Shown here piece by piece: positions 9,891 through 19,037 of a stretch of DNA of 64,000 nt; position 1 is the first letter of the stretch; each line of letters begins with the position of its first letter. Under the pieces are notes generated by a model. That model ran no database searches. It had not been told where the DNA came from and worked only from the letters and a program-made list of their open reading frames with translations. This DNA is from Site-B1 sp963722665 (GTDB lineage: Bacteria > Bacteroidota > Bacteroidia > Flavobacteriales > Flavobacteriaceae), in the NCBI GenBank assembly GCA_963722665.1, contig CAVRNW010000007.1:1-64000 (forward strand). Reading direction: 5' to 3'. The position numbers and the translations under genes are program-made.

Positions 9891-11153
9891 ATTGCTTGAG
9901 CTTTCCACTTTTAGACCGGACCAATTGATCTTGACGCTCAAAGGATATCTGTAATCCGGGTTCAAGATACTTTTCCATTTCTTTAGCAATAATTTTCTTT
10001 TTTGCGGCTGAAAGTTCTTCAGCACTTACATAAATAATATTAAAATCGGATTTTGTTAATTGTTCAATGATGAATTCCTTCACATTGCCATCGTCTTCAA
10101 TGATACTTTTGGTGATATAATAAAACGTCAATCCTGCTGCTTTTTTTCCACTTGGCAGAATGGCAATGTCATTGGTTCTGCCCGTCAGACTTTTTAAAAT
10201 CGGCTTTTTTAAAGGTGCTTTTTTTAGATATGACACCAATATCACCAATATCATATCTAATGAATGGATGCGCCTTGTTATAAAATGAAGTTATAACCAC
10301 CCTGCCTTCTTTACCGTTTGGCAATGGGTTATTATCGTCATCCAAGATCTCAACATATAATGTTTCACTGTTTATCTGTAATTCTCCTTTTGGGTTCTGA
10401 AATGCGATCAGATCGAGTTCAGAAGCACCATATTCATTGATCACCGGAATCCCAAATTGAATTTCCATCAATTCCTTATCACTTTCAAACAGCATTTCTG
10501 ATGTCACAACACAAGCTTTCAAGGTTGGACAGACTTTATTTAGAACGATACCTTCTTTTTTTAAAAATTTAGCAAACTGCACAATTGGGCTGGTATATCC
10601 ATTTATAAAATCAAAAGGTGTTGATCTGAATTTTTTTAAATGTTTATGAAAAGCTTCATCGCTTAGATCAAATACAGAAAATCGGAATCGGTGACTAAAA
10701 AGATCTTTAATACGCTCCTTATAGTATCCCTTTTTATCTAGACGGAATACCATAAAATCGCGCTTGCATACTTGAATTGAAGTCTATGCCATACCATCCA
10801 AATCTGTTCTGTATTTCTGCCCAGGTTAAGGCATGACAAAATTTATCCTTTGCAAAAACAAAAGGATCACCAGAAGATCCGGATGTTTTGTTTACATAAA
10901 CATTTTTGGTATTATAACCTTTTGATAGTCTTTTGTCTAATGGAATTTGTAAATCTTGTTTGGTCATGATTGGAACAGAATTCCAGTCATTTAAGTTGAT
11001 GTTTTTACCAAAGGATTTATAGAATGGGTTATTCGCTAAATGAAATTGGACTATCTCCTTTTTTTTAGACTCTATGTAGTGATCGAATTCAGGACTCTTT
11101 AATAGACAAAACAGACTCCAAAACCGATCTGGCCTTTTTAATTGGGAATCCAT
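9871..11153 (-). CDS. CapK/PaaK-like adenylate-forming ligase, two frameshifts
   Basis: This is a phenylacetate-CoA ligase family protein of the CapK type, often found in capsule and O-antigen loci of Bacteroidota. The N-terminal third (10734-11153) ends in the AMP-binding P-loop KTSGSSGDPFVF. The middle (10169-10753) contains INEYGASELDLIAF and RVVITSFYNKAHPFIRYDIGD, the A5/A7-like adenylation motifs. The C-terminal part (9871-10254) has LTGRTNDIAILPSGKK and a final SKSGKLKQF lysine region. Frame changes occur near 10738 (at a T run) and near 10220 (in T-rich runs). Repaired length is about 427 residues, normal for the family. The substrate is unknown; transfer of an acyl or amino-acid group to a sugar is only a guess from location. 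Tail-to-tail overlap with the GT2 gene. Confidence 0.78.
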
Positions 11154-11238
11154 TAATGCTTAAAGAAAGATCGAATAACTTCAATGTAAAATTGTATATG
11201 TTTTTGTAATATAATTATTTTTTAAAGGTAAAAGCAAT

Positions 11239-11246
11239 TATTTTTG
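11239..11246 (+). promoter_or_regulatory. -7 promoter box for purD
   Basis: TATTTTTG matches the Bacteroidota TAnnTTTG -7 consensus and lies 16 bases before the purD ATG at 11262. It also argues against a TTG start at 11244, which would fall inside the box. No well-spaced -33 TTTG is obvious. Confidence 0.5.
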
Positions 11247-11261
11247 CCTCAAACAAAAAAC

Positions 11262-12534
11262 ATGAAAATTTTAGTTCTGGGTTCAGGAGGAAGGGAGCAT
11301 GCTTTCGCATGGAAAATTTCACAAAGTACTTTATGCGATCAACTTTTTGTAGCACCGGGAAACTCGGGAACGGCAAAGATTGCCAAAAATATACCGGTCG
11401 ATGTATTAGACTTTAATGCTATAAAAGAGATTGTTTTGGCTAACAAGATAGACATGGTTGTGGTTGGTCCTGAAGATCCTTTAGTGGCTGGAATTCATGA
11501 TTTTTTTCTGAATGATACTGACTTAAATAAAATTCAGGTTATTGGTCCTCAAAAAGCTGCTGCACAATTGGAAGGCAGTAAGGAATTCGCCAAAGAATTC
11601 TTAATCAGACACAATATCCCTACTGCAGCCTATCAAAGTTTCTCAAAAAGCGAGATCGAATCGGGATATAAATTTTTAGAAACTTTAAAGCCACCTTATG
11701 TTTTAAAGGCTGATGGTTTAGCTGCAGGGAAAGGCGTATTAATACTGAATGATCTAAAAGAGGCCAAGGATGAACTAAAAAAAATGTTAGTGGATTCTAA
11801 ATTTGGAAAAGCGAGCGCCAAGGTCGTAATAGAAGAATTTTTAGATGGGATCGAGTTAAGCTGTTTTGTTTTGTCTGATGGCAAGAATTACAAGATATTA
11901 CCAACTGCAAAGGACTACAAACGTATTGGAGAAGGAGACACAGGATTAAATACAGGAGGAATGGGAGCCGTTTCACCGGTTCCTTTTGCAGATAAGGAGT
12001 TATTGAGTAAAATTGAAGATAGAATTGTTAAACCTACAGTTCTGGGCCTTCAAAAAGACAATTTGCCCTATAAAGGATTTATATTTATTGGATTGATCAA
12101 AGTTGGAGATGACCCGAAGGTTATAGAATATAATGTTAGGATGGGAGACCCTGAAACAGAAGTAGTTTTGCCTCGTTTAAAAAATGATTTTGTTCAGGTG
12201 CTTCAAGGAATTGCTAATGGCACTCTTGACTCCATAGATCTAGAAGATCGATTCGCGTACAGCAACAACTGTTATGCTGGTTTCAGGAGGCTATCCTGAA
12301 GCCTATGAAAAGGGTAAGGAAATTATGGGTTTGGAGACTATTTCAAATTCAATTCCTTTTCATGCAGGAGCTAAATTGGAAAATGCTAAAGTTGTTACTG
12401 CCGGTGGACGAGTATTGGCTATGACCAGCTTTGGTAATACTTTTGATGAAGCTTTAAAAAGATCGTATCAAAGTATTGAGCAAATACATTTTGATAATAT
12501 GTACTATAGGAAAGATATTGGGTTTGATCTATAG
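11262..12534 (+). CDS. purD: phosphoribosylamine-glycine ligase (GARS), one frameshift
   Basis: This is the ATP-grasp enzyme of step two of purine synthesis, joining glycine to phosphoribosylamine. The start MKILVLGSGGREHAF is the family signature. KADGLAAGKGV and GDTGLNTGGMGAVSP (about residue 232) line the ATP and glycine sites, and YNVRMGDPETEVVLPRL follows. The frame breaks near 12256: the sequence reads RFAYSNNC where the family has RFAVTATTVMLVSGGYPEAYEKG, and dropping back one base restores it. The two parts give about 424 residues, the usual length. Since purD is needed for purine synthesis, the break is most likely a missing base in the assembly. The start ATG 11262 is preferred over TTG 11244 because of the promoter box. 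Confidence 0.92.
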
Positions 12535-12750
12535 ATAGGAATGAGATGTAATGCTCTTATCTTCGTCCTTATCGAATTTTCGTAATTGAAGCATCCAATA
12601 TACAAAGGCAACAAGTCCAATAACAGCTAAAGTCCAGGAAACCATGTTTGACAACCACCAATTATCCAATTCCAAGGCTCTTAATGCATCAAATGGCTTA
12701 AATAAGTAGTTTACAAATAGATCTTGAATAGCGTAAAAAAAATCCTTCAT
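12529..12750 (-). CDS. DUF6341 family small membrane protein
   Basis: A 73-residue protein with one clear transmembrane helix (about residues 34-54, MVSWTLAVIGLVAFVYWML) after an amphipathic N-terminus (FFYAIQDLFVNYLFKPFDAL) and an acidic/basic cytoplasmic tail. It matches what I know as DUF6341, a Flavobacteriaceae family of unknown function that sits beside DUF6427, purD and upp. Its stop overlaps the last bases of purD on the other strand, and it diverges from the DUF6427 gene with a 46-bp gap. No enzymatic motif is present. The conserved pairing suggests a shared role with DUF6427, but none has been shown to my knowledge. Confidence 0.75.
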   Translation of the reverse strand: MKDFFYAIQDLFVNYLFKPFDALRALELDNWWLSNMVSWTLAVIGLVAFVYWMLQLRKFDKDEDKSITSHSYL

Positions 12751-12796
12751 TGTTAATAAATCTTATATTTACGCAGCTAAAATACAAAAACAGTTA

Positions 12797-13720
12797 ATGA
12801 TTACAAGTATTTTCAATAAATCTAAACCAATAAATTTTGTAATAGTCATTATTATACTATTTCTGGCTTTCATACTGGTTAATGTTCAGGAGCTAAACGA
12901 GGAAATCTCCTTAACAATGTTATTTGAAAAGGGAGTTATTTTTTTGATCAGTGTTTTTTCTGTGTTTTTATTGAATTTTATTGTAGTAAAGAATAAACTA
13001 ATAGATCAGAGCAGTTATCATATATTACTTTTTAGTTTGTTTTTAGCAATGCTTCCAATTACATTAATAAGCGTAAAACTTCTTTTGGCGAATGTGTTTA
13101 TCTTATTTGCATTTAGAAAGATAATTAGTATGCGGAATCAGAAGAATTTAAAAAAGAAATTGTTCGATGCCTCATTTTGGATTGGCATTGCCACTATTTT
13201 TTACTTCTGGGCAATACTGTTTTTCCCGCTGATCTTTATTGCACTATTTTTATTTTCCAATAACATGATAAAAGATTGGATAATAGCATTTACAGGATTA
13301 TTAACTGTTCTGTTGTTGGCCATTTGTTACCATCTTATTATTTATAATGACTTGGATTCATTGAAGAACGCATTGCCAACTTTTAATTTTAATTTAAACA
13401 GTTACAACTCCATAAGGTTGATAGTGTCAATCACAATAGTTATAACGTTTAGTCTGTGGTCAACTTTTTTTTATATCAATTTGATAAAAAGTAAGCTAAA
13501 AGTATTCAAGCCTCCGCATAAAATAATTGTCGCCGCTCTTATCATTGCATTATCTGTAATAGTTTTTTCTGATCAAAGAACCAGTGGTGAATTTATTTTT
13601 ATTTTCGCTCCCCTGGCAATAATTACATCGAATTACATTCAATCAATTCCTGAAAAATGGTTTAAAGATGTTTTTTTAGCCACTTTGGTGTTAGTGCCTA
13701 TAGTGACATCATTTTTGTAG
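12797..13720 (+). CDS. DUF6427 family polytopic membrane protein
   Basis: A 307-residue inner-membrane protein with roughly eight hydrophobic helices and very little soluble sequence; I recognise the family as DUF6427, found in Flavobacteriia next to DUF6341 and upp. No catalytic motif is visible. The ATG at 12797 follows a short gap shared with the divergent DUF6341 gene. The end overlaps the end of upp by 12 bases, tail to tail. The position between purine and uracil salvage genes might hint at a transport or membrane role in nucleotide metabolism, but that is a guess from context only. Confidence 0.75.
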   Translation: MITSIFNKSKPINFVIVIIILFLAFILVNVQELNEEISLTMLFEKGVIFLISVFSVFLLNFIVVKNKLIDQSSYHILLFSLFLAMLPITLISVKLLLANVFILFAFRKIISMRNQKNLKKKLFDASFWIGIATIFYFWAILFFPLIFIALFLFSNNMIKDWIIAFTGLLTVLLLAICYHLIIYNDLDSLKNALPTFNFNLNSYNSIRLIVSITIVITFSLWSTFFYINLIKSKLKVFKPPHKIIVAALIIALSVIVFSDQRTSGEFIFIFAPLAIITSNYIQSIPEKWFKDVFLATLVLVPIVTSFL

Positions 13721-14371
13721 TTTAGATCCATATGCAAGGTCTCCTGCATCCCCTAGCCCTGGAACAATGTACCCTTTGCTGTCCAGTTTTTCATCAATAG
13801 TGGCAACCCATAATTTGGTGTTCTCCGGAAAGTGTTCTTTTACATATTGAACACCTTTTTTAGCAGCAATTACACTTACAAGATGAATTTCCTTAGGATT
13901 TCCAAAGGGTTTTAATGCCTCGAATGTAGAAACCAATGATTGCCCGGTGGCGAGCATGGGATCTGCAAGAATCAAAGTTTTATCATCAAGACTGGGGCTG
14001 GCAAGATATTCAACTACAATTTTAAACTGATCAGGGTCATGCTTTTCATGATGTCTGTATGCTGAAATAAAGGCATTTTCAGCAGCATCAAAATAATTTA
14101 AAAGACCACTGTGAAGAGGCACTCCAGCCCTTAGAACTGAACAGATCACTACCTTATTATCAGGTAAATTCATTGTACAGGCTCCGGATTGAGCTTGAAT
14201 TGCTTTCGATGTATAATTTAAAGTCTTACTTAACTCATATCCCAGCACTTCGCCAATACGCTCAATATTCCTTCTGAATCGCATACTGTCTTTTTGAATA
14301 GTCTTATCACGGATTTCAGAAATGAAGGTGTTTAACAATGAATTTTTTTGAGATAAATTGTGAATTTTCAT
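13709..14371 (-). CDS. upp: uracil phosphoribosyltransferase
   Basis: This salvage enzyme converts uracil and PRPP to UMP in the cytoplasm. The protein has 220 residues. VICSVLRAGVPLHSGLL supplies the PRPP-side loop, ILADPMLATGQSLVST (about residues 135-150) is the 13-residue PRPP-binding motif, and KLDSKGYIVPGLGDAGDLAYG near the C-terminus is the uracil-binding GLGDAGD segment. The length is slightly longer than the 208-residue E. coli enzyme. The gene faces the DUF6427 gene tail to tail and is divergent from the DUF4254 gene. Confidence 0.95.
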   Translation of the reverse strand: MKIHNLSQKNSLLNTFISEIRDKTIQKDSMRFRRNIERIGEVLGYELSKTLNYTSKAIQAQSGACTMNLPDNKVVICSVLRAGVPLHSGLLNYFDAAENAFISAYRHHEKHDPDQFKIVVEYLASPSLDDKTLILADPMLATGQSLVSTFEALKPFGNPKEIHLVSVIAAKKGVQYVKEHFPENTKLWVATIDEKLDSKGYIVPGLGDAGDLAYGSKLQK

Positions 14372-14417
14372 GGCTTGTTAACTGTGGTTTGAGTAGTAAA
14401 GTTAATTAATTATGAAG

Positions 14418-14425
14418 TATATTTG
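14418..14425 (+). promoter_or_regulatory. -7 promoter box for DUF4254-GT9
   Basis: TATATTTG fits TAnnTTTG and ends 18 bases before ATG 14444. A start at TTG 14423 would lie inside this box, so ATG 14444 is preferred. A TTTG at 14388-14391 is 26 bases upstream, slightly far for a -33 element. Confidence 0.5.
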
Positions 14426-14443
14426 CCCTTTAAAATAAAAGAT

Positions 14444-15052
14444 ATGTTCACTAAAAAAGCCAATGCCATTTTTCAAGAAGTGATAAAAAAATATCACGTC
14501 ATTAACACTGTTGACCAACCATTTGTAAATCCTTACAATGAAGAATCTGACCTCTTAGGTCATTTGCTTTACAGAAAATGCTGGATTGACACAGTACAAT
14601 GGCATTATGAAGACATTATAAGAGATCCTAAAATAGATCCGGTTGCTGCTTTAAAATTAAAAAGGAAAATAGATGCTTCAAACCAGGACCGAACAGATAT
14701 GGTGGAATATATAGACAGTTATTTTCTCAAAAAATATAAAAATGCAGTTCAAAAGGAAAATGCAACTATCAATACAGAAAGTCCTGCCTGGGGAGTTGAC
14801 AGACTGTCTATACTTGCATTGAAAATATATCATATGAATGAAGAAGCCTCAAGAACCGATGCATCACAATCTCATATTGATTCTTGTAAAAAGAAATTAG
14901 ATATTTTATTAGAGCAACGTGTTGATCTTTCAACTGCCATTGACACTTTATTAAAGGACATAGAAAATGGAGATAAATACATGAAGGTTTATAAACAAAT
15001 GAAAATGTATAATGATGATGAAATGAACCCCGTTCTTCGATCAAAAAAATAA
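14444..15052 (+). CDS. DUF4254 domain protein
   Basis: A 202-residue soluble, highly charged, mostly helical protein of the DUF4254 family. Recognisable family features are NPYNEESDLLGHLLYRKCWIDTVQWHYED near residues 25-55 and DPVAALKLKRKIDASNQDRTDMVE near 65-90, followed by a long helical C-terminal half with SPAWGVDRLSILALKIYHM. No catalytic motif or signal peptide is evident. In Flavobacteriia it commonly precedes a family 9 glycosyltransferase, as here (75 bp downstream), which suggests a role in lipopolysaccharide or lipid-sugar assembly; the function itself is not established. Confidence 0.82.
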   Translation: MFTKKANAIFQEVIKKYHVINTVDQPFVNPYNEESDLLGHLLYRKCWIDTVQWHYEDIIRDPKIDPVAALKLKRKIDASNQDRTDMVEYIDSYFLKKYKNAVQKENATINTESPAWGVDRLSILALKIYHMNEEASRTDASQSHIDSCKKKLDILLEQRVDLSTAIDTLLKDIENGDKYMKVYKQMKMYNDDEMNPVLRSKK

Positions 15053-15126
15053 CCTATAGATAATCCTGAATGGCCCTCTGAAAATATCGAAGTGTTGCTT
15101 AAGGATCTTATCTGTCAAATTATTAG

Positions 15127-16173
15127 ATGTCTAAGCCATTAAAACACATATTAGTAATCAGATTTTCTGCAATGGGAGATGTTGCCATGACAGTTCCTGT
15201 TTTGCGAGCTTTTGTCGATCAGCACCCAACAGTGAAAGTTACTGTTTTGACCAGACCTTTTTTCGCTCCGTTTTTTGATGATATTAAGAACACAACAGTT
15301 TTAACCGCCCACTTTAATGCTGAACATAAAGGAATAAATGGACTTTATAGATTATCAGAAAAAATAAATAAACTCGACATTGATGCTATTGCTGATTTGC
15401 ACAATGTGCTACGGACTAGAATATTAAAATTATTTTTAGTTGGTAAATTATTTATCCAAATAGATAAAGGCAGAGCCGAAAAGAAAGCATTGATTTCCGG
15501 AAAACAATTCAAGCAACTTAAAACAACCCACCAGCGTTACGCAGATGTATTTAAAAAACTTGGTTTTAAGATCAACTTGAGCAATCCAGCTTTTCCTGGA
15601 AAACATAAACTAAATGAATCCATTTTAAAGGTCATACACGCATCAGACAGACCTTTGATTGGAATTGCTCCTTTTGCTCAATATCCTTCAAAAGAGTATC
15701 CTGTGAACCAGATGGAGGAGGTCATTAAAGAATTAGATAAGACTGATGTCTATACCATTTTATTATTTGGAGGAGGAAACAAAGAGATCAACGTTTTAAG
15801 CGGAGTTGAAGCACAATATGAAAATGTTATTAATGTTGCCGGTAAGTTATCATTTAAAGACGAATTAAGCTTGATAAGTAATCTTGAAGTCATGTTATCT
15901 ATGGATTCCGGCAATGCACACATAGCTGCCATGTATGGAATAAAAGTTATAACGCTTTGGGGAGTGACACATCCATTTGCCGGGTTCTATCCTTACAATC
16001 AAAAATCAGAAAATGCTTTATTAAGTGACAGGACTAAATATCCCAAGATCCCTACTTCGGTATATGGAAATAAATACCCTAAAGCATATAAGAATGTGAT
16101 GGAAAGTATTGACTACAAAAAAGTCCTTAAAAAAATTGAAACTGTCATAAAAAAACCCTACTCCAAAGAGTAG
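15127..16173 (+). CDS. family 9 glycosyltransferase (heptosyltransferase-like)
   Basis: A 348-residue GT-B enzyme of the ADP-heptose:LPS heptosyltransferase superfamily. HILVIRFSAMGDVAMTVPVL at residues 7-26 is the conserved N-terminal nucleotide-sugar loop. The C-terminal half has FGGGNKE, INVAGKLSFKDELSLI and MLSMDSGNAHIAAMYGIKV, the donor-binding DSGxxHxAA motif, then LWGVTHPFAGFYP. It likely adds a sugar to the LPS core at the inner membrane; whether the donor is heptose is unknown. The stop codon lies inside the inverted repeat at 16156-16175. It follows the DUF4254 gene without a visible new promoter, so they probably share a transcript. Confidence 0.88.
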   Translation: MSKPLKHILVIRFSAMGDVAMTVPVLRAFVDQHPTVKVTVLTRPFFAPFFDDIKNTTVLTAHFNAEHKGINGLYRLSEKINKLDIDAIADLHNVLRTRILKLFLVGKLFIQIDKGRAEKKALISGKQFKQLKTTHQRYADVFKKLGFKINLSNPAFPGKHKLNESILKVIHASDRPLIGIAPFAQYPSKEYPVNQMEEVIKELDKTDVYTILLFGGGNKEINVLSGVEAQYENVINVAGKLSFKDELSLISNLEVMLSMDSGNAHIAAMYGIKVITLWGVTHPFAGFYPYNQKSENALLSDRTKYPKIPTSVYGNKYPKAYKNVMESIDYKKVLKKIETVIKKPYSKE

Positions 16174-16175
16174 GG
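16149..16175 (-). terminator. intrinsic terminator for leftward transcription
   Basis: CCCTACTC-CAAA-GAGTAGGG is an 8-bp perfect stem with a 4-base loop, flanked on the left by seven A, which is a T run when read on the minus strand. It therefore fits a terminator for leftward transcripts, either from the reductase gene ending at 16383 or from a short unit in the gap. The GT9 stop codon lies within it. Confidence 0.7.
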
Positions 16176-16295
16176 CTAGATTAATTGCATTAGTTTAAAA
16201 TAGATATCCCAAAATCTAAATAACGCTAAATCTGTTACTAATTTATTGGTTTAATAAAATATATTATCATAAAGTTGAATGTTCTTTATTTTATT

Positions 16296-16361
16296 CGATG
16301 AACGGTCAAATATTTCGATAAAAAGACAATAAAATCGATGAACAACTAATTAAGGAACGAT
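16296..16361. promoter_or_regulatory. array of CGATGAAC-type direct repeats, 20-bp period
   Basis: CGAT cores occur at 16296 (CGATGAACGG), 16316 (CGATAAAAAG), 16336 (CGATGAACAA) and 16358 (CGATTTATCGG), giving steps of 20, 20 and 22 bases on the same face of the helix. The complement of 16298-16306, ACCGTTCAT, fits the published LytTR-domain consensus [TA][AC][CA]GTTN[AG][TG] at all nine positions; the other copies fit less well. The array lies between two converging genes, where an operator is unexpected. Confidence 0.4.
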
Positions 16362-16382
16362 TTATCGGTAAATTATTACAGA

Positions 16383-17444
16383 TTATATGTCATCATAATC
16401 AACAATAATCTTTGATGTTGTAGGCTGAGATTGACAAGTTAAAATGAGTCCTTCTTCAACCTCACTTTCTGTAAGAATATTATTTTGCCTCATAACAACT
16501 TCCCCTTCTTTTAAGCGAGCCACACAGCTGCTGCAAATGCCTCCCTGACATGAATAAGGTGCATCGATTTTTTCAGCCAAAGCAGACTCTAAAACCGTTT
16601 TTTTTCTGGACATTGTAAAAGTGGTTTCTTCATCATCAACAAAAACAGTAACAATGGTTTTATCATTGGAAAATTGGACTTCTTGAGTTTCAGTTGTTTC
16701 AGATTTCGTTGTCGTAAATAGTTCAAAATGAATGGAATCTTTATTAACCCCGTTTTCGGTGAGAACTTCTTGTACGGTACTAATCATTTTTTCCGGACCA
16801 CATATGTAGAAAGAATCTATGTCTATGTGTTTGTATTTGTTTTTAACAATAAAATTTACTGTGCTTTTTTCTATCCTTCCAAACAGGGCATTCTCTTCAT
16901 CAGATTGGCTGAATACTAATTGGAGGTTAAACCTGTCCAAATAATTATGATGAAGATCAAGGATCTCATTGAAAAAAATAGTGTCTTTGGGAGTTTTATT
17001 TCCGTAGATTAACATAAAAGTACTTTCCGGCTCTTGGGTCAATATTGTTTTTGCAATGCTCATGATAGGCGTTATACCGCTTCCTGCTGCAAAAGCAACG
17101 ATGGTCCTTTTCTTTGCATGATTCGGTTCAAAAATAAATCTGCCCCTTGGAGGAGCCACATCCAATATGTCATTTGCTTTCAACATCCGGTTAGCGAATT
17201 TTGAGAAAGATCCTTTTTCTACCTCTTTGACCGCAACTTTTAGTTCATGTTCTTTAGGTGATGAGCAAATGGAATAATCTCTCCTGACTTCTTCGCCGTT
17301 AATTAAGGTTTTTAAGGTGAGGTATTGCCCTGCTTTAAATTTAAATTTTTCTTTCAGTTCGTTAGGAACATCAAAGTTAATGGTAACACATTTATCTGTT
17401 TCTCTTTGTATATCTTTGATGCTTAGTTTATAAAATTGAGACAT
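16383..17444 (-). CDS. PaaE-like FAD/2Fe-2S oxidoreductase
   Basis: A 353-residue single-chain reductase that would pass electrons from NAD(P)H through FAD to a [2Fe-2S] cluster and on to a partner oxygenase or ferredoxin-dependent enzyme. Domains in order: ferredoxin-reductase FAD domain (RRDYSICSSP, residues about 53-62), NAD-binding domain (FAAGSGITPIMSIAKTI, about 112-128, and YICGPEKMI), and a C-terminal plant-type ferredoxin domain with Cys299, Cys304, Cys307 and Cys337 (CQGGICSSC). This order matches PaaE of phenylacetyl-CoA epoxidase. No paaABCD genes are nearby, so it may serve another oxygenase such as a desaturase. The ATG is at 17444 with a -7 box 15 bases upstream. Confidence 0.85.
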   Translation of the reverse strand: MSQFYKLSIKDIQRETDKCVTINFDVPNELKEKFKFKAGQYLTLKTLINGEEVRRDYSICSSPKEHELKVAVKEVEKGSFSKFANRMLKANDILDVAPPRGRFIFEPNHAKKRTIVAFAAGSGITPIMSIAKTILTQEPESTFMLIYGNKTPKDTIFFNEILDLHHNYLDRFNLQLVFSQSDEENALFGRIEKSTVNFIVKNKYKHIDIDSFYICGPEKMISTVQEVLTENGVNKDSIHFELFTTTKSETTETQEVQFSNDKTIVTVFVDDEETTFTMSRKKTVLESALAEKIDAPYSCQGGICSSCVARLKEGEVVMRQNNILTESEVEEGLILTCQSQPTTSKIIVDYDDI

Positions 17445-17458
17445 GTAATATTTTTTTT

Positions 17459-17466
17459 CAAAAGTA
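17459..17466 (-). promoter_or_regulatory. -7 promoter box for the PaaE-like gene
   Basis: On the minus strand the sequence is TACTTTTG, a full TAnnTTTG match, 15 bases upstream of the ATG at 17444. Confidence 0.5.
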
Positions 17467-17549
17467 ATGAACTTAACGCGTATTTAAGTTTGGTTTGTAA
17501 CAAAATGTGTATTAATATTACTAACTAAAAAAAAGTACCACAAAAATTT

Positions 17550-19028
17550 ATGATAAAATATTTCATTAGTCTGGAATGGAAATCTCTTTTCAGATCAGCC
17601 AGCATTGGAAAAAGTGTAGCATTAAAAATTTTCATGGGTTTTTTGGCCTTATACTTTATGGCTACGTTTTTAATATTAGGACTGGCTTTATTTCCGATAC
17701 TTAAAAAAACATTTCCGGATGATGATCCCTTATTAGTCCTCAATGGAATCTTATTTTATTGGATCTTAGCTGATCTTTTAATGCGTTTCTTCCTTCAAAA
17801 ATTACCTGTAATGAGCGTTAAACCATTACTTACTTTGCCTATTAAAAAAAGCAAAATGGTGCATTATGTTTTAGGTAAATCGGCACTGTCATTTTTTAAT
17901 TTTTTACCCCTTTTTGCAGTTATTCCGTTTGGGTTTATGTTAATGAGGAATGGTTATGATACAGCTACAGTGGTAACATGGATAGCTTTAATGATAGTAA
18001 TAACATTGATCATTAATTTTTTAAATTTCATTATTGAAAGCCTTTCAGCAGAAACCGAGCTATCATTTCTGCCGCTAATAGCAGTTGCCGGAATTTTATT
18101 CGGACTAAATTATTTTAATATTGTTTCCTTTTCATCTATTATATCCGGGTTTTTTATGTCTGTAACAGAGAATCCTTTTTTAATAAGCATTCCGATACTT
18201 ATTTTAGTTGGACTTTATGTTTATAATTTTAAAATCTTAAGAAAGAAACTCTATTTAGATAACTCTCTTAAAACAAAAAATCAGGAAGTCAAAACTTCTG
18301 ATCTGGCCTGGACAAGAAGATTTGGAGATATAGCGCCTTTCATGCAATTGGATCTAAAACTTTTGTGGCGAAACAAGAGACCGCGATCTTCCATTTTTAT
18401 TTTGGTCATAGGCTTGCTTTATGGCCTGTTCTTCTATCCTCAGCCAATGTATAAAGATTTGGTTTGGATCTACGGGTTTATTGGAATATTTGTAACAGGG
18501 GTGTTCCTGATCAATTTTGGACAGTTCATTCCGGCCTGGGACAGTGGTTACTACAAAATGTTGATGAGTCAGAATATTAAATATGAGCAATATCTGCGCT
18601 CAAAATTCGTGCTGATGGTCATGAGTGTGGTCATAATGTTCGTGTTAAGCATACCTTATGTATATTTTGGATGGAAAATTTTACTGGCGCATTTTGCTGC
18701 AGCGATATATAACATAGGAGTCAATTCTCATGTTATTTTATTTGCCGGTTCTTATAACAGAAAGAAAATAGATCTCAATCAACGAGCTGCATTTAATTAT
18801 CAGGGAACAGGAGCGGTGCAATGGCTGTTAGGAATCCCTTTAATGCTTTTGCCAATAGGAATATTCGTGTTGTTTTATTTCTTATTAAATTTTGAAAGCG
18901 GTATTGCGGCATTGATAATTTGCGGATTATTGGGTATTGTGTTTCACCAGAAAATAATGAATTTAATAACTTCAAAATATTTAGCATCAAAATACAAAAT
19001 GATCGATGCGTTTAGTCAGGATAATTAA
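17550..19028 (+). CDS. DUF5687 ABC-transporter permease-like membrane protein
   Basis: A 492-residue polytopic membrane protein with around twelve hydrophobic helices grouped in two halves separated by a soluble loop (about residues 225-270). It matches DUF5687, a Bacteroidota family resembling the permease subunits of ABC-2 type exporters. The start MIKYFISLEWKSLFRS shows the amphipathic, basic N-terminal helix usual for these permeases. The ATPase gene follows after only 9 bases, so the two form an ABC transporter in the inner membrane. The substrate is unknown. Confidence 0.82.
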   Translation: MIKYFISLEWKSLFRSASIGKSVALKIFMGFLALYFMATFLILGLALFPILKKTFPDDDPLLVLNGILFYWILADLLMRFFLQKLPVMSVKPLLTLPIKKSKMVHYVLGKSALSFFNFLPLFAVIPFGFMLMRNGYDTATVVTWIALMIVITLIINFLNFIIESLSAETELSFLPLIAVAGILFGLNYFNIVSFSSIISGFFMSVTENPFLISIPILILVGLYVYNFKILRKKLYLDNSLKTKNQEVKTSDLAWTRRFGDIAPFMQLDLKLLWRNKRPRSSIFILVIGLLYGLFFYPQPMYKDLVWIYGFIGIFVTGVFLINFGQFIPAWDSGYYKMLMSQNIKYEQYLRSKFVLMVMSVVIMFVLSIPYVYFGWKILLAHFAAAIYNIGVNSHVILFAGSYNRKKIDLNQRAAFNYQGTGAVQWLLGIPLMLLPIGIFVLFYFLLNFESGIAALIICGLLGIVFHQKIMNLITSKYLASKYKMIDAFSQDN

Positions 19029-19037
19029 TTTAAAATT

